Assembly (NCBI GenBank): GCA_035578175.1
Contig: JAQMRL010000006.1
Coordinates: 52,614,001 to 52,678,000, forward strand
Direction: 5' to 3'
Origin: Catonia carolina
Taxonomy: Eukaryota; Arthropoda; Insecta; Hemiptera; Achilidae
DNA length: 64,000 bases
The translations under genes and the position numbers were made by a program. Shown here one piece after another: positions 43,426 to 54,934 of the stretch (position 1 is its first letter; every line of letters starts with the position of its first letter). Below the pieces are notes generated by a model. The model did not search any database, had not been told where the DNA came from, and saw nothing but the letters and a program-made list of their open reading frames with translations.

Positions 43426-44317
43426 TCCTACCCTGAATATTTATACAGGGGAAGAGGAATTAAAAATTCATTCATTATGAATTTTTGTTGTAATTTTCAA
43501 CATTACGAAAATCCTATAATTAAAAAAATTTGTAAAACTTTGTAAGAAAATTTATCAGGGCCGTAACGTAATGTTCTAATTTGTTTAACCTTGTCCCTAA
43601 AATACTTTTACCTTCAGTAATTTTTACATTAAACCGACTAAAAAAATGTAATTGACAAAATTTTTTAAATACTTTGCTAGTTGATATTAAGATTATATTA
43701 TCCGTTAGGAATTTTTGAAATTCAACTCTAAATATCTATGTTGTTAAAGAAAAATTTCTGATTCGTTAAAATATAAACAAACTTATCGTACAATAATCTT
43801 TTGTTTCAGTCACAAAATATAAAAGAAAAATTTTAATTCATGCTTAAAAAATTCAAATTTTAAATATTAGTTTAAAATACAAAAAAAATTCAGCAATTTA
43901 CGTGGATTTTACAGTAGTTAAGATACGAAATGTAAGGAATCTGACAAGACTTCAAAAGCCACAATAAATTTAAACCGAAACAAAAAGATAAGGAAATTTA
44001 AAAAATTTTAAAGGCAATGTTCTCTGTTAATGAACAGTGAATTTGCTAATAAGCATAATTCCCAAACTTTTAAAGTAAAATACCGTAGTTCAAAGACCTT
44101 CTTTACATTACCAAAGCTCGTTTTTAATAATAACAAAAAACTAGTTTTCATGAGAAGAATGCGGTAAACATAAAAGTATCAGTCAACTAATTATATCAGA
44201 TTTTTAAAAAGTAGGTAATTATATTTAATTAAAAATATATTATATTTATATAACAAGAATAATAATAGTAGAACTGATAGTATTAAAAATTACTTTAACT
44301 GTCCAAAAATTTACAGT
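43426..44317. other. AT-rich DNA with one HINE 5'-end trace
   Basis: 43430-43465 (CCTACCCTGAATATTTATACAGG then GAAGAGGAATTAAAAA) resembles a decayed HINE 5' terminus. Nothing else is recognised. Confidence 0.4.
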
Positions 44318-44369
44318 AAAAATCTGGTGTGAAACACTCACCAGACTTTTTCTTACCAATGTAAACAAT
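44318..44369 (-). mobile_element. HINE-like 3' end fragment
   Basis: AAATCTGGTGTGAAACACTC and the sub-terminal repeat (CTTTTTCTTACC) only; it abuts an S1 SINE. Confidence 0.65.
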
Positions 44370-44556
44370 GAAATCCTTTTTTTTAATGCCTAATAACTTC
44401 TAGTTTCTTAATGTACTTAACAATCTGTTCAATTTAGAACAATAAGCAACCCCATTAGCCAATAATATGAGAATGGCATATATAACGTGTAAATGAGGTG
44501 AAGTCCTGTACAGACCCAGGCCGACCATTCCTGAGAGAGTATAGTTAATCCAACAT
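44370..44556 (-). mobile_element. tRNA-SINE S1, 3' half
   Basis: It matches 28499-28690 (reversed: 'actctctcaggaatggtcgg', 'ctgggtctgtac', 'acacgtta'). The tRNA head is missing. Confidence 0.75.
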
Positions 44557-44867
44557 TTCTTTTTACAAAGCTTAGTTTTTTGTAACAGTGTTGTATTTCT
44601 TTTGCATGAGTTAATAAATACGATAACTTTAAGCAAATATGAGAAAATCTGAGTAATACCCTTGGATTAAAACACAAACCACACTCAGTAGTGTGTTTGA
44701 AAAAGACCAAACTGTGAAGAAAAAATATATATATACAAAATCAAACTTGATGAACCGTGAATCAACATCCCGAAACACCAAGTTGTTGAAGTTGGAGATG
44801 CCGATGATAGAGATGAAAACGACGCCGATTATGAGATGATGATGATGATTAGGAGTTGAAATGGAAA

Positions 44868-45272
44868 AGAAAAACATTTAAATGGCAAACAAAATCGTAG
44901 AGATAAGTCTAATGGTTTAAAACGTTTCAGTCTGTGAGTATCTTCGCAGTTGTCAAGGAGGTTAATCGCTAATGGATTCTGATGGTCTTCTAGTTTTTGT
45001 AAATGTTTTTCGCTATGTTGTTTAATTTCTTCTTTTATGAAGGGCAGGTTTAGGTCATTGTGTAGTATTTCATTGGTTACGTACCATGGGGCTGCAGTGA
45101 TTAGTCTCAGGCATTTTGATTGAAAGCGCTGCAGTATTTCTATATTTGATGAACTAGTTGTACCCCATTGCTCTAACCCATACGTCCAAACTGGTTTGAG
45201 TATTACTTTGTATACGAGTACTTTATTTTCAAGGGAGAGTTGAGACCTACTGCCTAAGAGCCAGACAATTGA
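44868..45272 (-). pseudogene. Jockey-type ORF2, C-terminal fragment
   Basis: The minus strand gives KVLVYKVILKPVWTYGLEQ, WGTTSSSNIEILQRFQSK, LRLITAAPWYVTNEILHN and LAINLLDNCEDTHRLKRF. It aligns with the end of the ORF2 at 2118-4799 (ILKPIWTYGIQLWGTATKSS, ITDSPWYVTNRIIQ, LAVNLLDNSEEIRRLQRL) but is clearly a different family. The frame is open over about 125 residues. Confidence 0.85.
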
Positions 45273-45295
45273 CGTAACTTCAGCTTAGTTAAGCT

Positions 45296-45416
45296 TAAAC
45301 TTAAGCTTAGTTTAGCAGCAATTAGTAATTTTTTGTTTATCTTCATCAAAATTGTATAAAATGGGATTTTTTAAGATTGCGGCCTTAGTATGCATTTTAC
45401 GAAAAAAATTTATATC
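45296..45416 (+). mobile_element. HINE-like internal fragment
   Basis: It matches the block 'cttagtttagcagcaattag ... tgcggccttagtatgcattttacga' of complete copies. Confidence 0.65.
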
Positions 45417-45667
45417 GTGCTTCCCAACAAATCTGACGTATAGGGAAATTAACATTAGACAATGTACTGTCAACGTTAATCTTATTACAAGAGTGTAATC
45501 TTACTTTTATTACTCCAGTCATTAGGAAACAGAATAAAAATGAGTCTACAAGAGATAACAATAATAACAATAGCAATTATTAATAAATAAACGCAAACAT
45601 GTTATTCAATTTCGATATAGCGCGGTACTTACATAAGAAAAAAATTTCGCGTTCATTGTTGTTTGAA

Positions 45668-45752
45668 CATTGGCCGGGCGTGTAAAGTAGTCAAGTAATA
45701 TTTTACTTTTGATATTCTGAGAGGACGTGAGTTCGAATCTCACACACTATTT
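45668..45752 (+). other. tRNA-like sequence (SINE head or tRNA relic)
   Basis: It has a B-box GAGTTCGAATCTC with a pairing T-stem (CGTGAG/CTCACA) and a poor A-box region (GGCCGGGCGTGTAAAGTAG). The acceptor arms do not pair well, so it is not called a tRNA gene. Confidence 0.4.
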
Positions 45753-46273
45753 CAAAAAAAAGTTTATGCTAAATAATTTCATTAGACTAAAATGATAGCA
45801 TTATCAACATTACAACATTAATCTACTAATTATAACTAATAAATGTAGCGAGTTACGCGTGATTTAAATGGTAATCGTGGGGTGTAAACATTCAGTTTTT
45901 TCAATTTTTAATATTTTATACTGATTACTTTGTTAAGCTGTAATTTCGTATATAGTATATACAGATAAATTTACTTTTCGAATAAGTGGTACACTTTCTC
46001 AACATATTTTAATCTTTAGTAAGTATTACATTTATTTTTTATTTATCACTGCTGAACGTAAAAAAAAATTACGAAAACGATAACAAACATAAGGTGATTG
46101 TACGAGGCGTATTCGGAAAGTAAGTACCGTTTTGAAAAAATACTAAATTTTTTCAAGACAATTTCATTTTTCATGAAAGATTATACTTTAAATTACTTTA
46201 CTAGATAGATTCCAAAAAAGTACATAAATAATTCAAAATAAATCATAGAAAAAAATTATGAAAGGTTTTCTTA
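45753..46273. other. AT-rich DNA, nothing recognised
   Basis: No supported feature is seen. Confidence 0.45.
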
Positions 46274-46448
46274 ATTTTTTTTTTTTTTTTTTGTTTAACG
46301 TCCGACTGTTCTGCAATTACTGCTAATGCAGACGGTGAATGATGAAATGATTTTTGTAACGTATGAAAAAATGCCGTGCCTGAATGGGATTCGAACCCAA
46401 GACCGCATGATGAGAGGCGAGCACGTTACCAACTTCGCCAATGCGGAG
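46274..46448 (-). mobile_element. tRNA-derived SINE S3
   Basis: The minus strand reads TTGGCGAAGTTGGTAACG (A-box) ... GGGTTCGAATCCC (B-box), then ATTCAGGCACGGC and 'ttttttcatacgttacaaaaatcatttc'. It ends GGACGTTAAAC and a long A-run. A sister copy is at 55081-55265. Confidence 0.8.
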
Positions 46449-47005
46449 GTAAAGGTAAACATTTTCTTAAAGGTAAACATTTTTTTCAAGCTTATTTATT
46501 TGGTATACCTTTCAAACTTTTTAGTTCAGTAGTTTCTAAAATACACTTCTTTAAACGTAACGGACTTCTCGCTGTGAGGACATACATTCTAACAATTCAT
46601 ACAGTTTTTTACAAGTATTAAACTTTAAAATAATCAAGCATCATAATTCGTGACACGAACTATAATAATACAATAATTTACATTAACCGTTTGACAATTG
46701 ACATAAAAATGTCAACTAGAACAGCGATATTATAATTACTATTACAATATGTTATTACTACATAAAGACACTTTGGTATGCCACTAGCCTACCTTCCTTA
46801 GGTAGGCCCAGTTATTTATAATTTTTATTTGATTTACTTCCTTTCTCTCACTAAGGTAATCAAATTTTTAACCTACTTAATTCAACGGTAGCCTTAATTA
46901 AAACAATGTAAAGGCGACTTTATAGATAATTTATTATTAAAATAAGACCAAATAAGTTTAATATGAAATAAATATTACGGAAAACAGCACGGGATTTGTC
47001 GATAA
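46449..47005. other. AT-rich DNA, nothing recognised
   Basis: No supported feature is seen. Confidence 0.45.
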
Positions 47006-47150
47006 TTTTTACTTTCTCTTGCCTACATGAATTAAGAAAAAAAAAGAAAAAGAAAAGAAATTAGGAAGGAAAGTATTGTTTACACGTCGATTTTTCACCG
47101 GATTAACAGGTTTCAGACCCCCCGAACCCAATCAGCGATTGGTGTGTGTA

Positions 47151-47181
<31 letters not shown>

Positions 47182-47280
47182 GGGGGGGTGAACGAAATAT
47201 CTCAAGAACAGAACGTCGGACGAAGTTCAAACTTGGCACTTAAGTTAGGACTCGACACGAATATTTTCATTAAAACCGGA
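47006..47280 (+). mobile_element. HINE-like repeat, 5' part
   Basis: It starts TTTTTACTTTCTCTTGCC. An A/G-rich insert follows (AAAAAGAAAAAGAAAAGAAA), and the variable block has become (GT)n with GGGTGGG units (47143-47189). It ends at a SINE-B fragment. Confidence 0.75.
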
Positions 47281-47282
47281 CA

Positions 47283-47380
47283 ACGAACAGATTGAGTGTA
47301 AATAATTTGACACCTTACCTGTCTGCCCATAACAGACAGGTGGAGTGTCAAATTATTTACTCTCAATCTGTTCGTTGCTG
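47283..47380. repeat. Head-to-head SINE-B 5' ends forming a ~45-bp hairpin
   Basis: The left arm (about 47282-47326) is the SINE 5' end on the minus strand. The right arm (about 47334-47378) is the 5' end of the next SINE. The loop is CCCATAA, and only about four of 45 positions are unpaired. Confidence 0.85.
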
Positions 47381-47716
47381 GGCTAAAATAAATAGTTCTG
47401 TTTCTTATCACATGGTCAGCCAATTAAATGACTGAATCATTTAAGAACAGAAGAGGTAGAGGTGCAAAAGACACTAATCAGAGTTATCTCCTCTGAAAGT
47501 AATGGATTTCATTATACAGCCAGACCCTGTGGTGAATGAAGTAAAGGTGTCATTTGCAGACTGGAAAATACGGTCTTTTTAGAGGGCCCGGCATGCTGTA
47601 AGCGTACTTTTCTATTCAGTGAGGAAGGCAAAGGTTAACCACCTCACTCCTCGTTTTACTTAGTAAAACCTCTACAGGTTCAAGCCAGCTTTTTGGCTGA
47701 TGACCTAAACAACAAC
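47331..47716 (+). mobile_element. SINE-B copy, full length
   Basis: It is complete from ACAGACAGGTGGAGTG to CCAGCTTTTTGGCTGATGACC and TAAACAACAAC. The hairpin stem is CCAGC/GCTGA-like with one change. Confidence 0.88.
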
Positions 47717-47832
47717 CTTTCTGTTATGGGGAGGAGAAAAAATGATCAATTGAAATCCGGGTATCGAAAACGTTGCTTCACCGCAGTATAAATTTCTCAC
47801 TCCATTATAAATACAGAGAGAGAAAGTAAAAG

Positions 47833-48237
47833 AAAACATATATAAACATATTTTTCCCGCAACTCCATGTAAACAAAGGTGTTACACAACAATTATAAGT
47901 TTTACTTTAATAAATAAAATAAAACACAATAACAATAACACGAACAAAAATAAAACACGCAATTTGATTAAAAGAAGGTGTTTAAATAAATTGTAGGGAA
48001 GTTATTTAAATAAAGTTTAAGTTAAGTATAATAGAATTAGAGTAAGGAGGAGTTGTTCTGGTTACGCCCTAAAAATTACTACTTAGCAAAGTGTTTTATT
48101 TTAAACATTTCCGACTGTTTTAGTTCACCGGTTAGGAGGCCTAATTGTCTCAAAGGTAGATTTCTGAAGTAAAGAAAATAATGTAAAACCTGTATTAACA
48201 GTAGTTTTTTTAATTTTCAAATATTTTTTACTTAACA
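47833..48237. other. Unassigned DNA
   Basis: 47800-47832 (ATTATAAATACAGAGAGAGA, AAGTAAAAG) is a decayed HINE 5' end. The rest is unrecognised. Confidence 0.4.
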
Positions 48238-48765
48238 AAAGTACTATTGATGGAAATTTTTAAATTGTCATCTATCATTTTCCTTTGTTGTCAGTCCGTC
48301 ACACACGGATTTCAGAAACTACAAAAGATAGAAACCAACAGTTTTCGGATTCGTAATCTGCACAAAAGTTATTGGGCCTAAATTGGCTTTGAAGTTCCTG
48401 TTTCGACCGGGTGTTGCCCAAAACCGGAAGTAAAGAAATTAGTCAGAAACTACAAGAGATAGCAAGGAACGGTTTTCAGATTCGTAATCTCCACAACAAA
48501 ATATTGGGTCTGGATTGGATTATAAGTTCCGGTTTCGACCGGAAGTCAAGAAATCAAAGTCGGAATTTGGGAAAAAAATTTTGTCATTTGATTCCTCTTA
48601 AAGAGTAGATACAGAAATCAATGGGTTACAAGTTCCGGTTACGACTGGAAGTTGCCCAAAACCGGAAGTCAAGAAAAGTTAGAATTTGGAAACAAAAATA
48701 GTGTCTTTCGATTCCTCTTAAAGAGTAGTTACATAAATCACTAATGGTTTTTTCCATAAGTCATA
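48238..48765 (+). repeat. 'T' repeat, imperfect tandem units of ~120-130 bp
   Basis: TTTCAGAAACTACAAAAGAT (48311) and TCAGAAACTACAAGAGATAG (48442) are 131 bp apart. GATTCCTCTTAAAGAGTAG recurs about 122 bp apart. ACCGGAAGT motifs punctuate the units. A second block lies at 53585-53953. Confidence 0.75.
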
Positions 48766-48821
48766 GGGAAGGTTTTTTAAAAATTGCCACCAGCCATGAG
48801 ACACGTAGTCTCATGACTTTA

Positions 48822-49019
48822 TGACTATATAGTGTAATTCATTACTTTCAGAGGAAATAACACTGACTAGTATCTTTTACACCTCTACCTCTTCTGTTAT
48901 TAAATAGTTCAGTCATATAATTGGCTGACTACGTGATAAGAAACAGAACTATTTTTTGTAACCCAGGTACCTGCAAATGGAGTGCAATTAATATAACACT
49001 CCACCTACCCGTAATGGGC
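48822..49019 (-). mobile_element. SINE-B copy, 5' half
   Basis: It runs from 'gtgtaattcattactttcag' to the SINE 5' end; the 3' half and tail are absent. Confidence 0.75.
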
Positions 49020-49881
49020 ATAACAGGGTACTTATGGAACCCTAAAGAAATATAAACTACAGTTCAAGAGATAAAAGTAGACTGCAAGTGGAAGACATGA
49101 GATTCCTATGAACGGACAAAGGTTGATCCAGATTACACAGGCTTCGGAATAAAGATATTCAATCATAGCAGAGAACCCAAACACAGTTTTATATGATAAA
49201 ATATAAGACTTAAAATATTTAAGGATTTACCAGTTGACAGCATTATTTTAGCACGAATCCATTAGAAAGAAGAGCAAAAGACTTAGAAAAAGGATTTTGA
49301 GATGACGGGAATATAAATTTAAGTTAAAAATTCACAGAATTATCATATTACGTCCATTACTCTGTACTAATCTCTGTGTAATTACTCTGTACTCTGTAAT
49401 ACTCTGTATTTATTTTAAAAGTGTTGTACGTAATAACGCCATACTTAGTACTTAAGTCTTCATATTACAGTACATTCTATAACAGTGAAGCAATAATCCT
49501 TGTTTCTTGTGATTTTCTCACACCAGTTACTCGATACAATGTATTAAATAATCCTATATAAGGAGACTACTTCTTCACTTAATACCTAAACACAAATAAA
49601 TTTAGCCTAAAATTACTGTTTATTTCGTTTTAATTTTTAACTAAAACAATGGTGAAAGTAACTCAAGACTAATTTTTAAATTATTTAATTACTATTTTTA
49701 TCTATTTATTACAGTTTATATGTTTATTTACACGAGTATGATTTCATAATATATAATATTAAACAATTGTTTTATTTTAATTGTGTTTTTATTGTTTTAT
49801 TCGTAGCCTAGTTTTGTCAGTTTTTTACTAACATTAGCCTATTATTATATTTTGTACATTTGCATATATAATTTTATAATG
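49020..49881. other. AT-rich DNA, nothing recognised
   Basis: A few short direct repeats (ctctgta, 49365-49410) are present; no gene or family match. Confidence 0.45.
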
Positions 49882-50222
49882 CTGTTGTTTAAGTCATCAG
49901 CCGAAATGATGGTTTGAATCTCTCAGAGGTTTTACGAAGTAAAACGTGGAGTGAGGTGGTTTATCATTGCCTTCCTCATTGAGTTGAAAAGTATGCTTAT
50001 CAGCATACCAGGTCCTTTGAAAAACACAAATATTCTACCTTGCAAATGATACCTTCACTTCATTCACCACAGGGTCTCGCTGTATTAAAAATACATTACT
50101 ATCAGAGAAGATAACTCTGATTAGTGTCTTTTACACCTCTACCTCTTCTGTTCTTAAATGTTTCAGTCATTTGATTGGCTGATCATGTGATAAGAAATAC
50201 AACTATTTTTGTAGCCCTGGAA
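49882..50222 (-). mobile_element. SINE-B copy, 5'-truncated
   Basis: The tail (plus strand GTTGTTTAAGTCATCAGCCG) and body are present. It stops at 'gtagccctgg', and an AG-rich run follows. Confidence 0.8.
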
Positions 50223-50531
50223 GGAAGAGGAGGAAGAAGGCATACCTGAAGCCGGACTCCAGAATAGACGCTGAAGAAATATGAGGAAAGCAGCGACATA
50301 AATTTTTGTCTCAAGGCTATCTCGTACATTCAGAACCTGGTTTAGCTTTTGTAAATAAAATATAAATTGATAAAAATAAGCAAAAGGCAAAGTCGTTAAC
50401 ATTGATTTTAAACAGGTTAAAATAATTGCATTATTTAGCTAGTCCAAAGCCTGGAGAAAGTGTGATGGGAATCAGTTTAAGCTAAGGTGGCCACAAAAGT
50501 CCAAATGAATCTTCCATTTATGTTGAAGGTA
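50223..50531. other. Unassigned DNA
   Basis: It starts with a GGAAGAGGAGGAAG run; nothing else is recognised. Confidence 0.4.
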
Positions 50532-50878
50532 CAGTCCAGCCTCTCTTAGTTTCCTCCTAATGTAAAAAAATAATGACGTCACTAAGCATGCGCATTATAT
50601 CAAAATGTTTACACGCTGATTATAAAGTAACAACAAAATACTCGTACTTTCAAAAGTATTTAAATACAAAATACTTTTAAAAGTATTTTTATAAATGAAA
50701 TTTTTAGGCCTACATCATATCATGACTGATGTTTTTAGTACTTTAAGTACTTATAATTTAAAAAATAGTTAACTTAATAGGAATACGACATCCGTAAATT
50801 CGGAGACTCTAGCGTGCACCCTGTAGTAGGTGGCTTTTGTTTGTTGACAGTAGGAGCAAACTAAGAACGGCTCAACTG
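50532..50878. mobile_element. MITE-C, full copy, 347 bp
   Basis: TA is at 50530-50531 and 50879-50880. The ends are CAGTCCAGCCTCTCTTAG and, reversed, CAGTTGAGCCGTTCTTAG. It is about the same length as the nested copy at 30280. Confidence 0.9.
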
Positions 50879-50907
50879 TAGATATTTATTACTATTTGTT
50901 TGTGGAA

Positions 50908-51573
50908 AGACGAAAGTTGGCGAAGAGGCGCAAAACTGGGTGTACACTATCATTAAAAAAAACATTTTTTTTCTAATACGTAAAAATTATTGTAAATGCA
51001 CTTACATAATTGAAAAAATGGAGGTGTATAATTTTTGGTCAGTGAAATTTTCACGTAGGCTACATGAAAACCGATAAAAATTTATTTCAAGTTTTTCTGA
51101 AAATTCCATTTTTCTGAAGTTTTTGATAGACTATATTTCGTTTACACCGTCGTGTATTTTGTAAGCGTACCTGTTTTATTTCAAGTAAAATAACGTTTTC
51201 TTTGAAAAAATTTTACATTTTTAAATTTTTTGAAAGAAAACGTCCCGTCCTGCTCAAACGTGTGAATAAAATTCTTCTTTATTCATTACATTATCCTTCT
51301 TGACATTTAATAGGCACGCTTACAAAATACACGGTGTAAACGAAAATATATCAGAAACTTCAGAAAAATGAAATTTCCAGAAAAACTTGAAATAAATTTT
51401 CAACGGTTACATGTAGCCTACCTGAAAATTTCGCTGGACAAAATTTATACGCCTCCATTTTTTCTATTATGTATATAAGTGCGTTTACAATAAATTTTAT
51501 GAATTTAAAAAAAATGTTTTTTGAAATGGTAGCATACACCCAGTTTTGCGCCTCTCTGCCAACTCTGTCCGGA
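50908..51573. mobile_element. Foldback element with ~280-bp inverted arms
   Basis: The left arm (about 50915-51195) and right arm (about 51290-51567) are inverted copies. Shared landmarks are GAGGCGCAAAACTGGGTGTA, TTATTTCAAGTTTTTCTG and ACACCG...GTATTTTGTAAGCGT. The centre is about 95 bp. There is no coding capacity and I found no clear target duplication, so the class is open. Confidence 0.75.
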
Positions 51574-51662
51574 CACCAATGAAGTAACATAAGATCACGA
51601 ATACACAAATTTCCCCACAACATTTTTACAAGTTTGGATTTAACGTCAGTATCCGACTAGAG

Positions 51663-52466
51663 CAGCGGTTCTCAACTTTTTTTCTCCCGTACCCCTTGGT
51701 GAATCTTTAACTAAAATTGTACCCCCAAAAATGTAACATCACTGTAACTACAATACTTCACTAAGTAGGGACTATTTAATCACTATAGCTAATCTCTAAT
51801 CAATTTGCATATTTTCATATGTTTTTTATTTATTTCCAAATATTTTGCATAATGTAAATTTATTTTTTTATAATCATAATGGTATTTTTCTGTGAGTATA
51901 CGTTGGTTAGTTTTTAAATACTGCAAAATATAACTTACACTTGTACGTTTTATTATGTGTTCGAATTAAGATAAATTTAAACTAAGGAAAATGAAAGTTA
52001 ACACAAGCATTTAAAATAGATATTTTATTGAAAACTGAACATTTCTTGTATGGTCTTAATTTTACATCAAATTACTAATGACAGAGTTATAATAATTATA
52101 GTATTTCTAATCTAAGACAAGACAGATTAATTTTAAACTTTGAAAAAACTCACATCGAATACAAAATGCTTTTAAACTTGAAAATTGTGATGTATTGAAA
52201 CTAAATTATTAGTCCAGGAAACGTCTTCGGAACTCTTTTTTAGTGTGACCCTTGAGGCTGTTTTGTTGCACTTAATTGTTTGAAATCAGGTTCAAATGTA
52301 GACAAATAAAGCCTTAGATCTGGGCTTGCATGAAGCTTGTCAGTACAATAACCCACCAAGTTACTCAGAAAAACAACGTCCGCCATTGCCCTTTATTTTC
52401 GGCGTACCCTAACCGGTTCGTCGCGTACCCCCAAGGGGTACACGTACCACGGGTTGGGAACCGCTG
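51663..52466. mobile_element. hAT-type non-autonomous transposon, 804 bp
   Basis: An exact 8-bp target duplication GACTAGAG is present (51655-51662 and 52467-52474). The termini are CAGCGGTTCTCAACTTTTT and, reversed, CAGCGGTTCCCAACCCGTG, and both ends continue with GTACCCCTTGG-like wording. CAGNGGTTCTCAA is a common hAT terminus. No transposase is seen inside. Confidence 0.92.
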
Positions 52467-52474
52467 GACTAGAG

Positions 52475-53434
52475 TTTAGCACAGTAAATCAAGAATATAC
52501 TGTATTTAACAAATATTTTCGAGATGAAAACGAATTAACATAAATCTGTATTCCAAACCATACGTTAATAGTTCCGCTAATAAAAAAAAAATTCACAGTT
52601 CATTAATAATCATGGGATGTAACATTGTTAATAAAAGTTATTATTAAAACATTACGTCTTCCCACTCCCTCTTTTTCTCCTCTTTCTCACTCCTCCCCTC
52701 CTATTTCTGGTAAACAAGCACTCAGTTTTTATTATTCTTGTTTCTTGTACCTATTATTTGTTCTCCAATACATTAGTTTTAAAGGTAAATGAACCATTGA
52801 ACATTGCATGTTAATTTATAAAGCAAAGATAACACCATGTCTTGACTAGATGTTTGCAAATATTAATATTCCTCATACAATTTAATTAAAATATTAATTG
52901 AAAAATATAATACATTATGTATTTTTAATGCTTTTTTTATTTTAGATAGAATAAAAATATTAATAACTAACTTTATTATATGTTCAACCACAATACAGCA
53001 GAGAAAATACATTTTATATCTTATTTCTAGAAAACGAAATAGATGTGAACTGGAATAAATTTATTTTAAATTAACTTTCATTTTATTAGCTATTTTTTCC
53101 CCGTTTAAAGCCAATTTTATATAATACAAAAAATAAATTAAGATATTTTTGACCTCCGGGCCAGCCCAGCCAGTCAGCTGGTAGAAAGTCGCTATTATTT
53201 GATAAGTAACACCGGTTGGGCAAGCGACTTTGTATGGTGACCAGCTGACAGCCATCTATTAATAAACTCTACTGGGGATCCCTGTTCAAACTCATGCCTA
53301 ATCCACTTCAAAAATACAGTGAAACGCAGCGATCATATTGGGTAGTTGTCAATAATTTACAGTTCCCGATAACTAAAAATAAAAAAAACTATATTTTTGA
53401 AAGCAATTTTTTGCAGCATGTCGGCTGCAATTCC
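52475..53434. other. Unassigned DNA with a pyrimidine tract and a small hairpin
   Basis: A CT-rich stretch lies at 52658-52712. An interrupted inverted repeat at about 53171-53253 pairs GTCAGCTGGT and AAAGTCGCT with their reverses. There is no coding signal. Confidence 0.45.
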
Positions 53435-53584
53435 GAACGAACCTAGCCTTAGGTGTTACTATATTATTTGAAACCCGGGTATAGACAAATTTTCACAAAC
53501 TTAATAATTTCTTACTCTAGAATTCTAAAGTAATTAATTATTGAGTTAATATCTACAGCGCGAAGAAGTAAACAATCTTCAAAT
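53435..53584. repeat. ~145-bp direct repeat, first copy
   Basis: It is about 85-90% similar by eye to 54935-55078 (GAACCTAG-CTTAG ... TTTCTTACTCTAGAATT ... GAAGTAAACAA-CTTCAAAT). The two copies bracket a T-repeat block and an L3 LINE. Confidence 0.8.
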
Positions 53585-53953
53585 CTTTAATTAATGGCAA
53601 TTTTTACAATTGTCATCTATCATTTTGTTTTGTCCGTCACACCCAGATGTCAGGAACTACAAGAGATAGCAAAAAACGGTGTTCAGATTCGTAATCTACA
53701 CAAAAAGTTAGTGGGCCTGGATTGGGTTTCGACTGGAAGTGGCCAAAAACCGCAAGTCAAAAAAATCAACGTAGGAATTTGGAAACAAAAATAAAGTTAT
53801 TTGATTCCTCTTAAAGAGTAGATACAGATATCATCGGGTTTGAATTTCCCGTTTCGACCAGAAATGGCCCAAAACCGGAAGTGAAAAAACTAAAGTCAGA
53901 AATTGCAAGAGATATCAACAAACGCTTTTCGAATTCGCAATCTATACAAGGAT
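53585..53953 (+). repeat. 'T' repeat, second block
   Basis: It shares TTGTCATCTATCATTTTG..., GGAACTACAAGAGATAGC, GATTCGTAATCT and ATTCCTCTTAAAGAGTAGAT with 48238-48765. It ends where the L3 LINE begins. Confidence 0.75.
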
Positions 53954-54875
53954 GTTATTGTCACCACTACTTTTTCCCTTGTACGTAGAAGAGGCTATAA
54001 AATGAAGTGAAGGAAAATATAAAATAAAGTGAAGGAAAAGTGACGCAGGAATAAAAATTCTAAGAGAAACAATAAAAATGCTGAGATTCGCTGATAATAT
54101 ACTAGTATTAGCCGAGAAAATGAAAGTACTAGAGGATATCTTAAATGGAATGGATGAGATCATGAGAAAGGATTACTTCATGAAAATGAATAAGAACAAA
54201 ACTAACGTGTTGTGCTGCAGCAAGAGTGGTTTAGAAAAAATGGGAAATTTAAAAGTAGGCAACGAAAAGACACAGAACGTTGGGGAATTCTGCTATCTAG
54301 GGAGTAAAATAACAAAGGATGGTAGAAGCACAAGTGATATCAAAAGTAGAATTGCTCAAGCTAGAAAAGCCTTTGAAATGAAAAGCAGCTTACTGTCTGC
54401 AAACATTGACTTACAGATTTGGAAAAACCTCTTAAAACATTATGTTTAAAGTGCAGCATTACACGGGAGTGAAACGTGGGTGATAGGGGCTGTAGAAAGG
54501 AAGAGGATACAAGCTTTTGAAATGTGGTGTTACAGGAAAACTTTAAAGATTAGGTGGGTGGACAAAATAAGTAATTTAGACGTTCTTAGGCGAGTGAATG
54601 AAAAAAGAAGTACATGGAAGCATCTTACCAGAAGAAGGGATAGGGTAGTAGGCCATATCTTAAAACATCCAGGTGTTGGTCTATCAATAATTGACGGTAA
54701 TATTGAGGGAATGAATTGTAGGGGAAGGTAAAGGTTAGAATATATTATAAAGCAAATTACAAAAGATGTAGGGTGTTACAGGTATGTAGATATGAAACGA
54801 CTTGCGCAAGATAGAACAGCTTGGAGAACTGCATCAAACCAGTCGAGAGACTGAAGACAAAAAAAAATTATCAAT
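53954..54875 (+). pseudogene. L3-family LINE, RT to 3' end
   Basis: This is the best L3 copy after the one at 10.9 kb. After LLSPLLFPLYVEEAI-like wording it reads KMLRFADNILVLAEKMKVLE (the catalytic FADD is changed to FADN), then FCYLGSKITKDGRSTSDIKS, a stop near 54447, GAVERKRIQAFEMWCYRK, WVDKISNLDVLRRVNEKR, GHILKHPGVGLSIIDGN and, after another stop, KRLAQDRTAWRTASNQSRD. The 3' end is TCAAACCAGTC-GAGA-GACTGAAGAC and an A9 run. Loss of the second catalytic Asp plus stops make it dead. It lies between two 145-bp direct repeats. Confidence 0.85.
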
Positions 54876-54934
54876 AGATAATTTGTAATAAGTTCTTATA
54901 CGTGTGTTTATTACTTATTAAACGTCGATCTTAA

